64,000 nucleotides of DNA from Symbiodinium natans (taxonomy: Eukaryota > Sar > Dinophyceae > Suessiales > Symbiodiniaceae), in assembly GCA_905221605.1 (NCBI GenBank), contig CAJNDS010000262.1:120680-184679 (forward strand), read 5' to 3'. Of this stretch, positions 1 to 9,712 are shown one piece after another; within the stretch, counting starts at the first letter, position 1, and each line of letters opens with the position of its first letter. Position numbers and translations under genes: made by a program. The notes beneath the pieces were generated by a model. That model was not told where the DNA came from, searched no databases, and saw only the letters and a program-made list of their open reading frames with translations.

Positions 1-698
1 TCCACCGCTTCGTCGAAAAGGACTCCAATCCATCCTGCCCACAGGGTCCTGGTGACCAGGGTGGGGAATTGTTCCCCATACCCTGCTTCGTTGCCAAAGC
101 TCTGGGGTTCCATCGCCAGTTTCATGACCCATAGCCGATCCAGAGCATATCCTCGTCGAGTGCGCCCTGCACCTATGAAGGGAAGCACCCTAGGCTGTAA
201 GCTTTGCCCTGTCGTTGGGTTGCGGACCAATTGGACCTCCCCAAGCCAATGGAGCGCTGTCCTTGGCCTTTGCTGGTTCTGCAGTTTGTGCACCAAAAGG
301 TGCACAGGCTTGGCTTGCCCCATATCTTCCTTTTTCTCCTTTCCCTCAGCTTCCTGCGAGGCCATATTGTGGGCACCTGGCCCTTCCGCCAGCGTGACTG
401 TACGAGGCTCGCCTGCCTCTTGCTCTGTATTGACACCCTCAGCTTGGTGCGAGGCCGCTCTGTCTTCTCCTCTCTCCCGTAGGCGTACCGGACCCACCGG
501 AGATTCCGAAGCACTCTCCTCTTCCCTATCCCAAGGCTGCTCCGGGTGTCTGGCCTGTCGAAGCGGGGAACGTTCTCGGGGCGGATCCTTCTGCTTGTTC
601 TTGCTTTTGCCCTTGCCTTTGTCCGGCCGATTCCTTAACCAGGATGGCAATCGGGACCCTTGTCTTCTCATCGTAGCATCCGTCTTCCATTGCCTCAT
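1..698 (-). CDS. LINE ORF3 (kinase-like fold candidate), partial
   Basis: This is the start of the third LINE frame, cut by the window edge after about 232 codons. The chosen start is ATG at 698-696 (MRQWKTDATMRRQG), the same position as in the two complete copies at 9997-11223 and 44749-45975. The N-terminal part is basic and low in complexity (KGKGKSKNK). It carries two A-S-x-x-A-E-G heptads, encoded by the short hairpin repeats at about 437-456 and 348-367. The visible part reaches the conserved LWAGWIGVLFDEAVE segment, so only the first half of the conserved domain is present. The product is not recognised from a named family; see the complete copies for the kinase-like motif argument. 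Confidence 0.75.
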   Translation of the reverse strand, partial: MRQWKTDATMRRQGSRLPSWLRNRPDKGKGKSKNKQKDPPRERSPLRQARHPEQPWDREEESASESPVGPVRLRERGEDRAASHQAEGVNTEQEAGEPRTVTLAEGPGAHNMASQEAEGKEKKEDMGQAKPVHLLVHKLQNQQRPRTALHWLGEVQLVRNPTTGQSLQPRVLPFIGAGRTRRGYALDRLWVMKLAMEPQSFGNEAGYGEQFPTLVTRTLWAGWIGVLFDEAV

Positions 699-738
699 TG
701 CTAAAGGCCCACCTTGAGGATGAGGACGCCTTGTTCCA

Positions 739-960
739 CCCTCAGCTCTGCGAGGCCGAGGCCTCCTCTCTTACCCTCAGCGGTGTCGCAAGCACGCGGC
801 ACCGCGAGGCCGAGCTACACTCCCTCAGCAAAGCGAGGCCGTAAACACCAATCGCAATTCCCCGTTGCGAGGCCCTCACCCTCAGCTACGAGGCCGAAAC
901 CCTGTCTCCTTGCACCAAACGGCTGCGGATTTACTGCGTCCCCTCAGCTTGGCGAGGCCT
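739..960. repeat. Short-hairpin cluster between ORF2 and ORF3 of L1
   Basis: The interval between the ORF3 start and the ORF2 stop holds several copies of CCTCAGC-N-GCGAGGCCG (minus strand GGCCTCGC-N-GCTGAGG) at about 739-758, 821-841, 879-898 and 941-959, plus half-copies. Relative to L2, L1 has about 45-60 extra bases here that include one more hairpin, so the cluster has changed copy number. The last copy overlaps the ORF2 stop region and encodes its final RPRQAEGTQ residues. Confidence 0.8.
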
Positions 961-3900
961 AACAAACAATGACATCTTCTGCTGTGCGCTGGCTTGGGGC
1001 TTAGCTTTGGCGTGTTTCCCACCAAACTGAACGCGAGGCTGTTGAAACTGGACGTTGCTCATACTTCCACCATTGACAAGGGTTTGCGCTTGGGTAGCCA
1101 GCTTGCCCTGAGAAGTCCGCGATTTGCACTCCCCCGCCAGGCTTTTATTGCACTTCTGGCTGACCGGTGCATGTGTTCGGTCACACTTTGTGCAAACCCA
1201 ACGGATTCCCAAATTCACCATATTATGGGAGGGGTGGATACCCCACTCTTCACGCACTCGCGCCTCCGGCTGGTTGACGCAGTACTGCTCCAAGACCACC
1301 TCCAAGTTCGTGAGGGTTTGTTGTACATACAACCCGCACAGTTGACATTTCAGTGTTAAATTCCGGGGGTGTTCGCTGCCCTTCTCCCATTGATGCCCGC
1401 GCTCCGGGTTTTTCAGCAACTGCCAAAGCCGCTGGCGTTTGTTGAGTTTGGCGTTGCCCTGCTCTTTTTTGCATCCCTCAGCTTTCTGCGAGGCCTCCAT
1501 CTTCTCTTTGTAATGGGCATGGTCCAGGATGAAGGGGAAGTCTTCTTCTTTGCGCGTCCTCAATATGTGGGCTGCGCGTGCGCCGTACGCTAGGGAAAGT
1601 GTGCGCACCACATTGTCCAACTCTTTGACACGCCTCTTGTGCGCTGGGCTGTAAGCAGCCGCCGCTACTGCACCACATACTTTGTCTGCCATGTCATTCG
1701 CTGCACGTCGCCACAACGTGCCCGGCCCCATCTTCGCCAGGAATTCCTCTTCAGTTTTGTGGGACGGGACCCAGGTTGCCTTGATACGTTTCCTGTCATT
1801 CCACACTTTGCTCCATTCCAGGTCATCCTCCGGCGGTTGTGTTTTTTGTAGCACTTGGACTGCCGGCTTGCAATCCATAGTGACATCAATCAGATCCTCC
1901 GTGTGCTCCATTAGTCGGAAAAGTGCACGGCGCTCCATGTCCACCACCGGCTGCCACGGGTAGACCAGCTCTGTAATCCGTCCGGCTTCCACCAGGACAC
2001 CTTTTGTCCAGGACAGAGCCACCACTGCGAGGGCTGATGTTTGTACACGTGGGTCTATTCCTCCTGGACCTCCACTTGCGTCAGTGGCGAAGATCAAGCC
2101 TTCCGCTTCCACTTTTGCATCTGCTGCAAAGCATCCTTGGTAACGTAGACCTAAAAGGTGTTCCGGTGGCTTCGGGTGCCACACCGCCGGCTTTGGCAGG
2201 AGTGCCCTTGTCCACAGACACTCCCATGGGTATTTGTGACGCAAGTATTCCTGGAGCTTGGGTTCTTTGAACCCTTGTTCACGCCAGTAAGGACATTCTT
2301 TGAGGACATGCTCCAGAGTTGCTGGCATTTGGCACTTCTTGCACCATCCTGGCTTGGACTCCGTGATGACGCCCGCGTGCCACACTGACTTTATACCTTC
2401 CATAAGGCCTGGGCTTAGGCCTCCCAGCTTCGTCAACTTGTGATGCGGCGTCCAATCCAGCCCCTCTTGGGCACCAGCGCCACCTGCCTGTCGCGCTATC
2501 GCAGCCCGCTTCTGTTCCTCCAGGAATCCCTCAAGCCATTTGTAGGCGAGGCTACCCATGCGTGGCTGGGTCCAATCAACGTTGAGGACACTACCTCTCT
2601 TCCATTTGCCTGGGTCACTGGCATCTACCTTCAGATCCAGTAAGTACGCCATGGTTGCAGCCATCGGCCCCGTGACCAGTGGCCAGTGGTGTTTGGCCGC
2701 ACTCAACCTCTTCCAAGTGGTTTTCCAGGCCAAGTCAAAGTGGGCTTTTCCGCCACCGATCCATGCACGGAAAACTTTGGCCACCACTTTGAAATGCTGC
2801 TTGTGGATTGTGCGCTTTGGATCCTGGCATTTCTTGGCTCCCATGTCCAAGATGGTTTCCAAACTCCCAAGCTTGTATTTACCCAGGTGTTTTCCTACCA
2901 CTGTCCGGAGCCATTTCATTCTTTTGGGTGAAACCCCCACAGAGGGGTGCCCCCACAAAGCAACTGATGTGATCGCTGCCTTGACCACGCGGAGTTTAGT
3001 GCTGGGCGGCGGCCCCAGCCTAGACAGTTTGCTATGTCTCGCATGGGCTTTCTTGGCCCGCGTTGCCGACGTCACCAAGCGACGCTTTCGCCCCCCTGTA
3101 CTATCGACGCCCAGGTCACGCATCACGTCGTACACCTGTGGCTCATGAGGCAGCAGGAGTTCACGCAGGTGCTTGCTCGCCTGGGTACTGCTGGCCACAA
3201 ACCCTGTCTTCTTGGATGAAATCGTGAAACCATTAGCATCCATCCCTTCCTTTAAGCTGCGGTAGACTCGTATGGCACTATCCGCCACGTGTTTAAAGGA
3301 CTTATGCTGGATGTCAATTGAGACATCATCCAACCAACAGTCCACGTTTGCCACATCTCGTCGCCTTTGGATCTTTTCTATCACCGGGTGCAATGCCACC
3401 TTTGCTAACGATGGCGCCGCTGGGCAACCCGCTTGCACGCCATTTGTAGCTCTGATGCCTGCCGATAGCACCCCATCCGCCACCAAGTATCTGGCACCCA
3501 TGTACACTTCCAGTGCCATCTTCAGGATTAGCGGTGGATATTGCAGGGCCGTTGCTGCCATGATCAATTGCTGAAATTGGATGGTATCGAAAAAGGACTC
3601 GAGGTCCACAAAGAGTGACACCACATGCACTCCATTTGTCTTTGCCACCTCATTTCGCAGTAGTCTGCCGACGGCCACGTCCAAGCAGCAACTGCCTGGG
3701 ACTGCCTTGTCGTACGTGGCAGCTGTGGCATAGCCTGCCTGCCAAGTACTTACCAAATCCCATCGCAGACGGACCCAAGTCCTGTACAGGATGTGTAGCA
3801 AGGCGATTGGTCTTTCCCGGGTCAGATTCTTCGGCAGCATTGCTATAAGGGAGACTGTCATTTGCTGCGGCCATGCTGCCTTGGCCTCACATTCATGGTA

Positions 3901-6144
3901 GAAGGACACAACGGCTTCAACTGCTTTATCGTCCATGGCCTGCAAATGGTCAATCCTCCAGCCATCCGGCCCCGGGCTCTTTAGTGCCAGTTTTTTGATC
4001 CTTGCCTTGACCTCGACAGGGTTCAGCGGCTCCACGCTGGCCGCTTGTTTTTTGGCTGCATCCTCAAGCTCCGTCATGAGCGAGGCCGATTTTGCCAACG
4101 GCTGGCCCGTCGTCCACACTGCCGCCCAGTGGTCTCGGCGAATGTGTGGCCGTTCCAGCATGTCATATTCCATGTAGGGTCTTTGTACCACTTGTTCTTC
4201 TTTTCGCAAGGCATTGTATAATGGTCGCATGCCCTTTTCCATGGCCTTACTGAGCCATTGCTTGTACTGGTGGGCTGTCTCCTCCATATCCGCCTTTCTC
4301 GCGTAGCATTGCTGTTCGTCGATGCGCTTCAGAACAAGCCTAGCGTCCGTACCCCGGCCCAGGATACTCGCAAGCATATCCTCCTGGTTCTGCGCATCAC
4401 CCTCGTAATACTCGCCGAGCCTGCGTTGGACCAGACGCGCCACCGGATGTGCATCGCCATGATGTCTGCCTTGTTTGACCCATTGTTGGACCCGGTTCCA
4501 AAAGGCCGCCCTCTTGCCCGTCCAGACAACGTTCTCCGGGTTGTTGACCACCAATTTCTTCCGCACAATCTCCGATTTAACACCCATACCATCGATTCGG
4601 CCTGTGATCGACCTCTCCACACCGGCACTCAGGTGAGCAAATGTCTCACTGAGCTCATCTTCCATCTTGGGTTCATCCAAGATGTTGATGCTCTGTGTGT
4701 TTTGTACTGGTTCATATTCCACAGTCTCCGTCACCAGTGCTCCCGCCTTCTTCATCTGGGGAACATCAGGGCTACTGCACGGTTGGGCCACCCTCCAATG
4801 CATTGCAGCATGAGGCCGAAAAGGGGTTTCCCAATCCGTTTTCACTTGCAGGATGGGCACCAAGCATTTCGCAACCAGCCCGCAATCGATTTCGTCCGAT
4901 CCTTGGGCCGTTGGTTCCCCCACTCCAACAAATGCACCACCAACTTCTGTCGCCAGAGTTGTGCCCCTCATGGTATCCTGGGCTTCATTCCAATCACCCA
5001 GCACCATATATGGCACTTTGCAGCCCTTGAGAAAGGCTATCAGTCTCGCCAGTACTTGGATATTGTTTGGAGCCTGGAATCCGACCCCGCTCTCCAAATA
5101 CAGACTGACGATGATCAAATCCCAGCCTTTATTTCTCATGGCACATGCCAGGAAGCCCGCCGGTCCTGTCCCATACTCAATAAGGTATCGCAGGTTCCTA
5201 TGTCGGGGTGCCACCACTGCCAGGCCTCCTTGTACACCCTTAGTTTTTGTACTGCCTGGCATGCCAATGAAGGTGTATCCCATATCTTGGCAATGGCTCA
5301 TGGCTTGCTGGATACCCTCTGTCTTGAGATGGGTTTCCTGCAGCACCACCAGGTCCGGTCCTAGTTCGTGTATCCATGCCGCTATGGGTTTCCTCCAGCT
5401 GGTGATGTTAGCCGAGGTGATTTTGATGCATTCGGCCTTATCATCTTGGCGATACCCACTTGCCACATCTGCCAAGATCCACTTGGCATATTGTGCGTCC
5501 TGCTCCACAAAGGAACGAAGCACTTCGTGGCATGCTCGTTGTTGTAGCGGGTTGAGTTCCTGCTCTTCCAGTTTCTCAATGGCTTCGAGTGCGGCAGCCT
5601 CACTGGAAGCATCATATCTACCCACCACTTGACACAACATTTGCCACTCCTGTGGTAGATCCTTAGGTGGTGCTCTTGGGTGCGCTTTCCGTTTCTTGGG
5701 CTTTTGCTTCCTTTGGTGACCCTCAGCACTTTGCGAGGCCGACAACCTTGCTTCCTCAGCTTTCTGCGAGGCCTTTAGGCTATCCCCTCTTACCGCAGTT
5801 GGGTCTCCCATCTGTGTTTGGCTTCCCTCTGCTTTTTGCGAGGCCGAATTCACACATTCATCCTCATGGTCCGCACCTCCCAGACCGAAGTATCTGGGAC
5901 CTGTGACCGCCCAACTGCTATCCACAGCACGGGCTGACTTTGGACCCCGCGTTACTGGACTCCAGCTCTCTTGGCTGTCTTCCACTGTGCTGTTTGTATT
6001 AGGCACTTGGGTACTACACACAGCTTGACTGCCTTCCCCATGTACCTGTGGCCATACAATGTCCCCGTGACACTGCTTTCGGCCACCGTCAAAAGAGAAA
6101 TCAGAGTCTCCCCATTGAGACTCCTCTACTTGTCCTGCTTTCAT
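931..6144 (-). CDS. LINE ORF2 polyprotein: endonuclease, reverse transcriptase, RNase H
   Basis: Intact 1737-aa frame from ATG at 6144. The low-complexity N terminus has hairpin-encoded heptads at 101-107, 125-131 and 136-142. The APE-like endonuclease spans ~240-450, with N246, E270 (QETH), D384/N386 (GDWN), D420 (DEID) and H445 (FRPHAAM). The RT spans ~715-1000, with motif A FVDLESFFD (847-853), motif B QAGCPAAPSL (904-913) and motif C WLDDV (937-941). A CCHC finger lies at 1268-1284. RNase H spans ~1350-1490, with D1355, E1404, D1424 and D1487. A second C-x2-C...C-x2-C finger follows near 1610-1670. The last 20 residues hold Q-x2-M-x2-F-V, a PIP-box-like motif. The family's known role is target-primed reverse transcription in the nucleus. 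In L1 the ATG sits in an ATGA overlap with the stop of the upstream in-phase frame (6141-6144); indels relative to L2 make the true N terminus uncertain. Confidence 0.93.
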   Translation of the reverse strand: MKAGQVEESQWGDSDFSFDGGRKQCHGDIVWPQVHGEGSQAVCSTQVPNTNSTVEDSQESWSPVTRGPKSARAVDSSWAVTGPRYFGLGGADHEDECVNSASQKAEGSQTQMGDPTAVRGDSLKASQKAEEARLSASQSAEGHQRKQKPKKRKAHPRAPPKDLPQEWQMLCQVVGRYDASSEAAALEAIEKLEEQELNPLQQRACHEVLRSFVEQDAQYAKWILADVASGYRQDDKAECIKITSANITSWRKPIAAWIHELGPDLVVLQETHLKTEGIQQAMSHCQDMGYTFIGMPGSTKTKGVQGGLAVVAPRHRNLRYLIEYGTGPAGFLACAMRNKGWDLIIVSLYLESGVGFQAPNNIQVLARLIAFLKGCKVPYMVLGDWNEAQDTMRGTTLATEVGGAFVGVGEPTAQGSDEIDCGLVAKCLVPILQVKTDWETPFRPHAAMHWRVAQPCSSPDVPQMKKAGALVTETVEYEPVQNTQSINILDEPKMEDELSETFAHLSAGVERSITGRIDGMGVKSEIVRKKLVVNNPENVVWTGKRAAFWNRVQQWVKQGRHHGDAHPVARLVQRRLGEYYEGDAQNQEDMLASILGRGTDARLVLKRIDEQQCYARKADMEETAHQYKQWLSKAMEKGMRPLYNALRKEEQVVQRPYMEYDMLERPHIRRDHWAAVWTTGQPLAKSASLMTELEDAAKKQAASVEPLNPVEVKARIKKLALKSPGPDGWRIDHLQAMDDKAVEAVVSFYHECEAKAAWPQQMTVSLIAMLPKNLTRERPIALLHILYRTWVRLRWDLVSTWQAGYATAATYDKAVPGSCCLDVAVGRLLRNEVAKTNGVHVVSLFVDLESFFDTIQFQQLIMAATALQYPPLILKMALEVYMGARYLVADGVLSAGIRATNGVQAGCPAAPSLAKVALHPVIEKIQRRRDVANVDCWLDDVSIDIQHKSFKHVADSAIRVYRSLKEGMDANGFTISSKKTGFVASSTQASKHLRELLLPHEPQVYDVMRDLGVDSTGGRKRRLVTSATRAKKAHARHSKLSRLGPPPSTKLRVVKAAITSVALWGHPSVGVSPKRMKWLRTVVGKHLGKYKLGSLETILDMGAKKCQDPKRTIHKQHFKVVAKVFRAWIGGGKAHFDLAWKTTWKRLSAAKHHWPLVTGPMAATMAYLLDLKVDASDPGKWKRGSVLNVDWTQPRMGSLAYKWLEGFLEEQKRAAIARQAGGAGAQEGLDWTPHHKLTKLGGLSPGLMEGIKSVWHAGVITESKPGWCKKCQMPATLEHVLKECPYWREQGFKEPKLQEYLRHKYPWECLWTRALLPKPAVWHPKPPEHLLGLRYQGCFAADAKVEAEGLIFATDASGGPGGIDPRVQTSALAVVALSWTKGVLVEAGRITELVYPWQPVVDMERRALFRLMEHTEDLIDVTMDCKPAVQVLQKTQPPEDDLEWSKVWNDRKRIKATWVPSHKTEEEFLAKMGPGTLWRRAANDMADKVCGAVAAAAYSPAHKRRVKELDNVVRTLSLAYGARAAHILRTRKEEDFPFILDHAHYKEKMEASQKAEGCKKEQGNAKLNKRQRLWQLLKNPERGHQWEKGSEHPRNLTLKCQLCGLYVQQTLTNLEVVLEQYCVNQPEARVREEWGIHPSHNMVNLGIRWVCTKCDRTHAPVSQKCNKSLAGECKSRTSQGKLATQAQTLVNGGSMSNVQFQQPRVQFGGKHAKAKPQASAQQKMSLFVRPRQAEGTQ

Positions 6145-6213
6145 AGTTTGGCTGTTCGGACCAGGAGCTGCCCTGAGGTGTCGGCCCCTCCGCTCCTGTC
6201 CCAGCCTGAGGTT

Positions 6214-7185
6214 TCACTCGCCCTGGGCACGCGCCGGCGAGCGTTCGCGCCCCGTCGGCGTTGCCCTGACTGACACATCTCGAGACATGCGCATCGGCCC
6301 ATATATGCCAAGTTCAACTGGCATGCTCGGCTCTCTTGGTCCCAAGACTCCCGTCCAGTCTGTCTCCACGACTTTGACTGCCATCCTTGTTTTGAGCGCC
6401 TCCGCTTGCTCCTCAGACAGGATGATCCCTTCCTTTTCCAGGTAGTCCGCGACGTCCTTGTATGGCGAGTCCTCTTCATCCTTCACACAGGCTTGGACCT
6501 TCTTCTGTGCTTCCGCTACCTCCAGCTCCGTGGCCTGGATGGCCTGGCTGACTTGCGCAAGCTGCTTCATGGCCTGCTCGAACTCGCTCTTTATCTTCTC
6601 CGTTTTGTCTTGAAGCCGGACCTTCTTCTCAATGAGCGTTCTCAGCTTGTTTGTCGTCCGTCTGTATGTACCAACATGGCGGCTGAGTTCCTGCTTTGGC
6701 GTCTCGTCCTCAGGCTTGTAGTCCCCCGGCGGGGGTATACCCGCCGCTCTGAGGAGCCTTTGCACTGCGGGCTCGGCTCCTTGCCACACAGTCTCAATGG
6801 CCGCATGGTACTCCTTCTGTGACATGCTTTCTGCCTGCGATCCATTGCCAGGTAATCCCGGGGGCCAAATTGGCCCCGGCTCCATCGTCCGCGGCTTCCA
6901 TCCTGCTTCTTCGATGGCCTTCTTTGCCTCCATAGAAAGCGTACCCCACGCCTTCGTGAGGGCTTGGTCGGCCATCCCTTCTTTGTTCTTGGCAGGTCTT
7001 GTCCACCAAGTAGCGTCTTCCTTTGGCCATTGCCACTTCTTCCGCTGGCTTGACCATGCTCGCTCACGGTAAGTGGCCTTTTTCCACGCCTTTCCGCAAT
7101 GCCAGCAGTACGGGTTGTAGTACAAGTCTTCATTCCAGACCCAACCCACCTCGCAGTGGGCACACACAGTACAATGCTTCCCCAT
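6214..7185 (-). CDS. LINE ORF1: zinc-ribbon and coiled-coil protein
   Basis: 323 aa from ATG at 7185-7183 (MGKHCTVC). I prefer this start because the open frame upstream has only a TTG and runs through the hairpin-rich leader, and because the MGKHCTVC start is shared with the copy at 16652-17623. The N-terminal zinc ribbon is C5-x2-C8-x18-C27-x2-C30. A Trp/Lys-rich stretch follows, then a heptad-rich coiled coil around 179-235 and a basic Arg/Ser-rich tail. By analogy with LINE ORF1 proteins it should bind element RNA as an oligomer, but no RRM or esterase domain is visible and that role is inference. It is 5' of ORF2, and their coding regions are adjacent. Confidence 0.85.
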   Translation of the reverse strand: MGKHCTVCAHCEVGWVWNEDLYYNPYCWHCGKAWKKATYRERAWSSQRKKWQWPKEDATWWTRPAKNKEGMADQALTKAWGTLSMEAKKAIEEAGWKPRTMEPGPIWPPGLPGNGSQAESMSQKEYHAAIETVWQGAEPAVQRLLRAAGIPPPGDYKPEDETPKQELSRHVGTYRRTTNKLRTLIEKKVRLQDKTEKIKSEFEQAMKQLAQVSQAIQATELEVAEAQKKVQACVKDEEDSPYKDVADYLEKEGIILSEEQAEALKTRMAVKVVETDWTGVLGPREPSMPVELGIYGPMRMSRDVSVRATPTGRERSPARAQGE

Positions 7186-7218
7186 GACTGCTGCAGCCTG
7201 ATGCCAGTCCCACCAGCA

Positions 7219-7390
7219 CCTCAGCAATGCGAGGCCGGAAGATCCCCTCAACCGTAGTGAGGCCGAACTTTATGTATCCTCAGCCGGAGCGAGGCCGAAA
7301 CTTGGCCACTCCCTCTGCCGAAGCGAGGCCGAAAACACACCCTCTGCCGAAGCGAGGCCGAAAAGTTCCCTCAGCGCTTGGCGAGGCCGT
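7219..7390. repeat. Tandem hairpin cluster in the L1 5' leader
   Basis: Six successive copies of the short hairpin lie just upstream of ORF1, spaced 25-30 bp. Loops differ (aat, cgga, cgaa, gcttg and others) while the CCTC/GAGG arms stay. One copy (about 7245-7264) uses inner stem AC/GT in place of GC/GC. The same six-hairpin cluster recurs at 17657-17826 and 50711-50881, so it is part of the LINE leader. Confidence 0.85.
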
Positions 7391-7518
7391 ACTCAGGCAG
7401 CTATGTTGCTGGCAGCCGACTACCAAGCAAACACAGTGGTTGCGGTTTGAGTCCTGTTGGAGCCCACCCTTAGGTACAGTCTCCAGGCAACAGCACTCCC
7501 TACCTGAGCACCCCACCG

Positions 7519-7592
7519 GGGTTGAGCCGAAACTTGAGCCAGGTGAATTTTACGTCTGCACGCTGCGAGGCGTAGCCACCCGAAGGGGCCGT
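7519..7592 (-). other. Tail-to-head junction: U1 3' tail / L1 spliced-leader relict
   Basis: Minus strand: hairpin GCCCCTTCGGGTGGC (7589-7575), second hairpin ACGC-CTCGCA-GCGT, then GTAAAATTCACC ending at 7542. TGGCTCAAG at 7541 follows without a gap, and then a second degraded leader copy (TTTCGGCTCAAC). TGGCTCAAG is the 3' end of the dinoflagellate spliced leader (established); the relict reading is inference. Confidence 0.75.
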
Positions 7593-9662
7593 TGGTCAAG
7601 GTGAAACTAAACTAAAAATTACCTCGCTTGAGGTGTTGCGTTCTCAGCTAGGCCCTCTCTCAGCTGCAACCCTCAGCACTCGCGAGGCCGAACTTTGCCC
7701 TCCGCATGCATTGCTGTTGAGGCACTTGTTGTGGCATCAGCCTCCGTAAGTTTGGCAATCCCCACTCAGCACTGGATGTTCTGTTCGAGGCATATTTCCT
7801 CAGCGCATGCGAGGCCGCAAAGTGAAACACGTGAGGTATGAAAAACTGCTACTCCAGGTTCGTCCGCAGCTCCGGCTTTCTCGCACTTACTAACCGTGCC
7901 TTGCAGCCTCCCCCAAAGTAGCGTCACCCTGGCTTTCTCGCTCTTACTCACCAGTTGACCAATAATGCATCTCACGCGGTTGCTTCATGGTAAAACTGCA
8001 GCTCGAGGTCCCGGCGTTCTCGCTCTTACTAACCCGGACCGACACTGCAGAGAAGCATTGACTGTTGTTCCCTCAGCGGAGGCGAGGCCGAACAACCATT
8101 CCGCTGCATCAGCGCAGCCAGGCCCTCAGCTCCTCACTGAGCCAGGGCTCTCTTTAGACAGAGTTCCCTTGCTGGCAAGCCCTCTATCTCTATGTGACCC
8201 CCGCGGTGCCACGTATAAGCAGCTGCACCGCGTGTCTTAGGACCACAGTTTTCATTCGGATTTGTTGTTGTAGGCCTTCCAGTGCTTGAGGCCGAATCCA
8301 AACACCACATCTCACGTCACAAGGCTGGCAATTTGGCTCCAACATCTGAAGATAGTAACACATACTCTGCGTGGCGTCCGCGTGAGCTAGCCTGTCCTTT
8401 CTTTAGGAGTTCGGCTCCTTTCATCGCTTGTCTTACCACAGGTCTCTTTCGGTGGCCCGTACTCAGCAGCCAGCACATGTACCATCCTCAGACGCCAGAG
8501 CCGCCTTGCCCCAGCAAGTGCCCATACAAACCACTCACCAGATAGTGAGAGCCAACATCTTCAAACAACCTCCAGCGGCCGTGCCGCGAGGACCTAAACA
8601 TCTGCAAGGTTCCGCCTTGTCTGTGTGCACGGACAGACCCCAGCCCTTGCAGGAGACGTGGATGTAAACAAAAGCAGGCCTGCCATGTCCAGCAGGCTGA
8701 TTACCATTGGTTGCCTTCAGATGGGAAAAGCGCGAAGATCGGGTAACCTCCATCTGAATCCTTTCCGGCCAATACCAACCCTTACAAACCCTCAGCACGG
8801 AGCGAGGCCGAAGGAGGCTTCTTGGACTATTGGTTTTCCGGGGAGCAGCCACCACCAGCTGCTCTTCAACTTGCACTGCGCCGCACCACAGTCCTACTGC
8901 AAGTTCCTTGGCAACGGTTTCTCAGTAGCACCAGTCAATGAGCTTTACGACACTGATGCCTCTGGTTATTTATGTCCAGGCAGATCCACCAGGGTTGGGC
9001 CAAATCTTTTCTACCTGATTCTACCTGCGAAGAAAATCCTGTTGTGCTCAGCTTGCAGATCCCCGAAAACCTGCAAGCTTGGGCTCGAGCACACCGCAAT
9101 TGTTCGGGACACTCCTGTCGCCACTGCAAGGATGCCTCTTGCAGTGCGACGTTGGCCTGCACTGTCTGCAGCGTGCCTGGCCGTTTCCCCCCGTGTTTCG
9201 GTCTCACCTTCGTTTTCCACACAAGTGAGCGAGGAACCCAAACTCACCTTCAGCACAGCCCTCAATCCAAATGAGGGTCGGTGGGTTTTGCTCACCCAGA
9301 GACAGCAGGAATCTCTGGTGAGCAACAGGCTTGCGTCACCCCTCAAGCAATGCGAGGCTGCAACTCTCACTGTGACCCAGAGCAGACTGTAGGCCACAAG
9401 GTTCCCTCAGCAACGCGAGGACGAAAAGCTTCCCTCTAGCGAAGCGAGGTCGAAAACTGTGCACTCACGCCCTTCGTCGACGGCAGCAGTTGGCGGGCCG
9501 CCGCTCTATGACAGCTTAGCCGGTCAGCCGGCCTACGAGCAAACACAGTTTTGCCAGGCCTCAAAACGGAACCTACCCTTAAGCCCCAGGGCCAGCCACA
9601 ACGGCACTAAAGACGCTCTCTACCTGAGCACCCCACCGGGGTTGAGCCGAAACCTTGAGCCA
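7542..9662 (-). mobile_element. Non-coding retroelement unit U1 (~2.1 kb)
   Basis: A 2121-bp unit with the same 5' start (SL relict plus GGCTCAACCCCGGTGGGGTG) and the same 3' two-hairpin tail as the LINEs, but an unrelated interior. It has no ORF with a recognisable domain; open frames up to ~250 codons exist on both strands and look like chance. It holds several short hairpins and three copies of a GTAAG-x-GCGAGAA motif. Near-identical units lie at 46310-48436, 48437-50558 and 50994-53085. Best read as a non-autonomous partner of the LINE. Confidence 0.75.
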
Positions 9663-9712
9663 GGCGAATTTTACGTCTGCACGCTGCGAGGCGTAGCCAC
9701 CCGAAGGGGCTG
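9640..9712 (-). other. Tail-to-head junction: L2 3' tail / U1 spliced-leader relict
   Basis: Minus strand: UUCG hairpin at 9710-9696, second hairpin, then GTAAAATTCGCC ending at 9663 (one base different from the usual tail). TGGCTCAAGG starting at 9662 follows directly. Confidence 0.75.

Larger units (their letters stand above)
1..7541 (-). mobile_element. LINE-like retrotransposon L1 (3' end outside window)
   Basis: Read on the minus strand, the element starts at 7541 with a spliced-leader relict (TGGCTCAAG). It then has a 5' leader with six short hairpins, ORF1 (7185-6214), ORF2 (6144-931) and the first ~232 codons of ORF3 (698 to the window edge). Its 5' end abuts the GTAAAATTCACC tail of unit U1 at 7542. 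ORF1 and ORF2 are open throughout, unlike the other copies here, so this is the best candidate for a recently active copy. The endonuclease-RT-CCHC-RNase H order places it among APE-type non-LTR elements. I cannot assign a clade without a phylogeny. Confidence 0.9.

Noticed and set aside
52-717. 221-aa plus-strand frame at the window start, and the equivalent at 10577-10972 and 45000-45395
   Set aside because: Antisense of LINE ORF3; it lacks conserved domains, while the minus-strand frame is conserved across copies.
4258-5364. 368-aa plus-strand frame, mirror-equivalent 14725-15636
   Set aside because: Antisense of LINE ORF2 endonuclease/RT, which has the catalytic motifs.
7219-7390. Regularly spaced hairpin repeats considered as a CRISPR-like array
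   Set aside because: Spacing is irregular, the spacers are not unique inserts, the repeats also occur singly and in coding sequence, and the context is eukaryotic retroelements.
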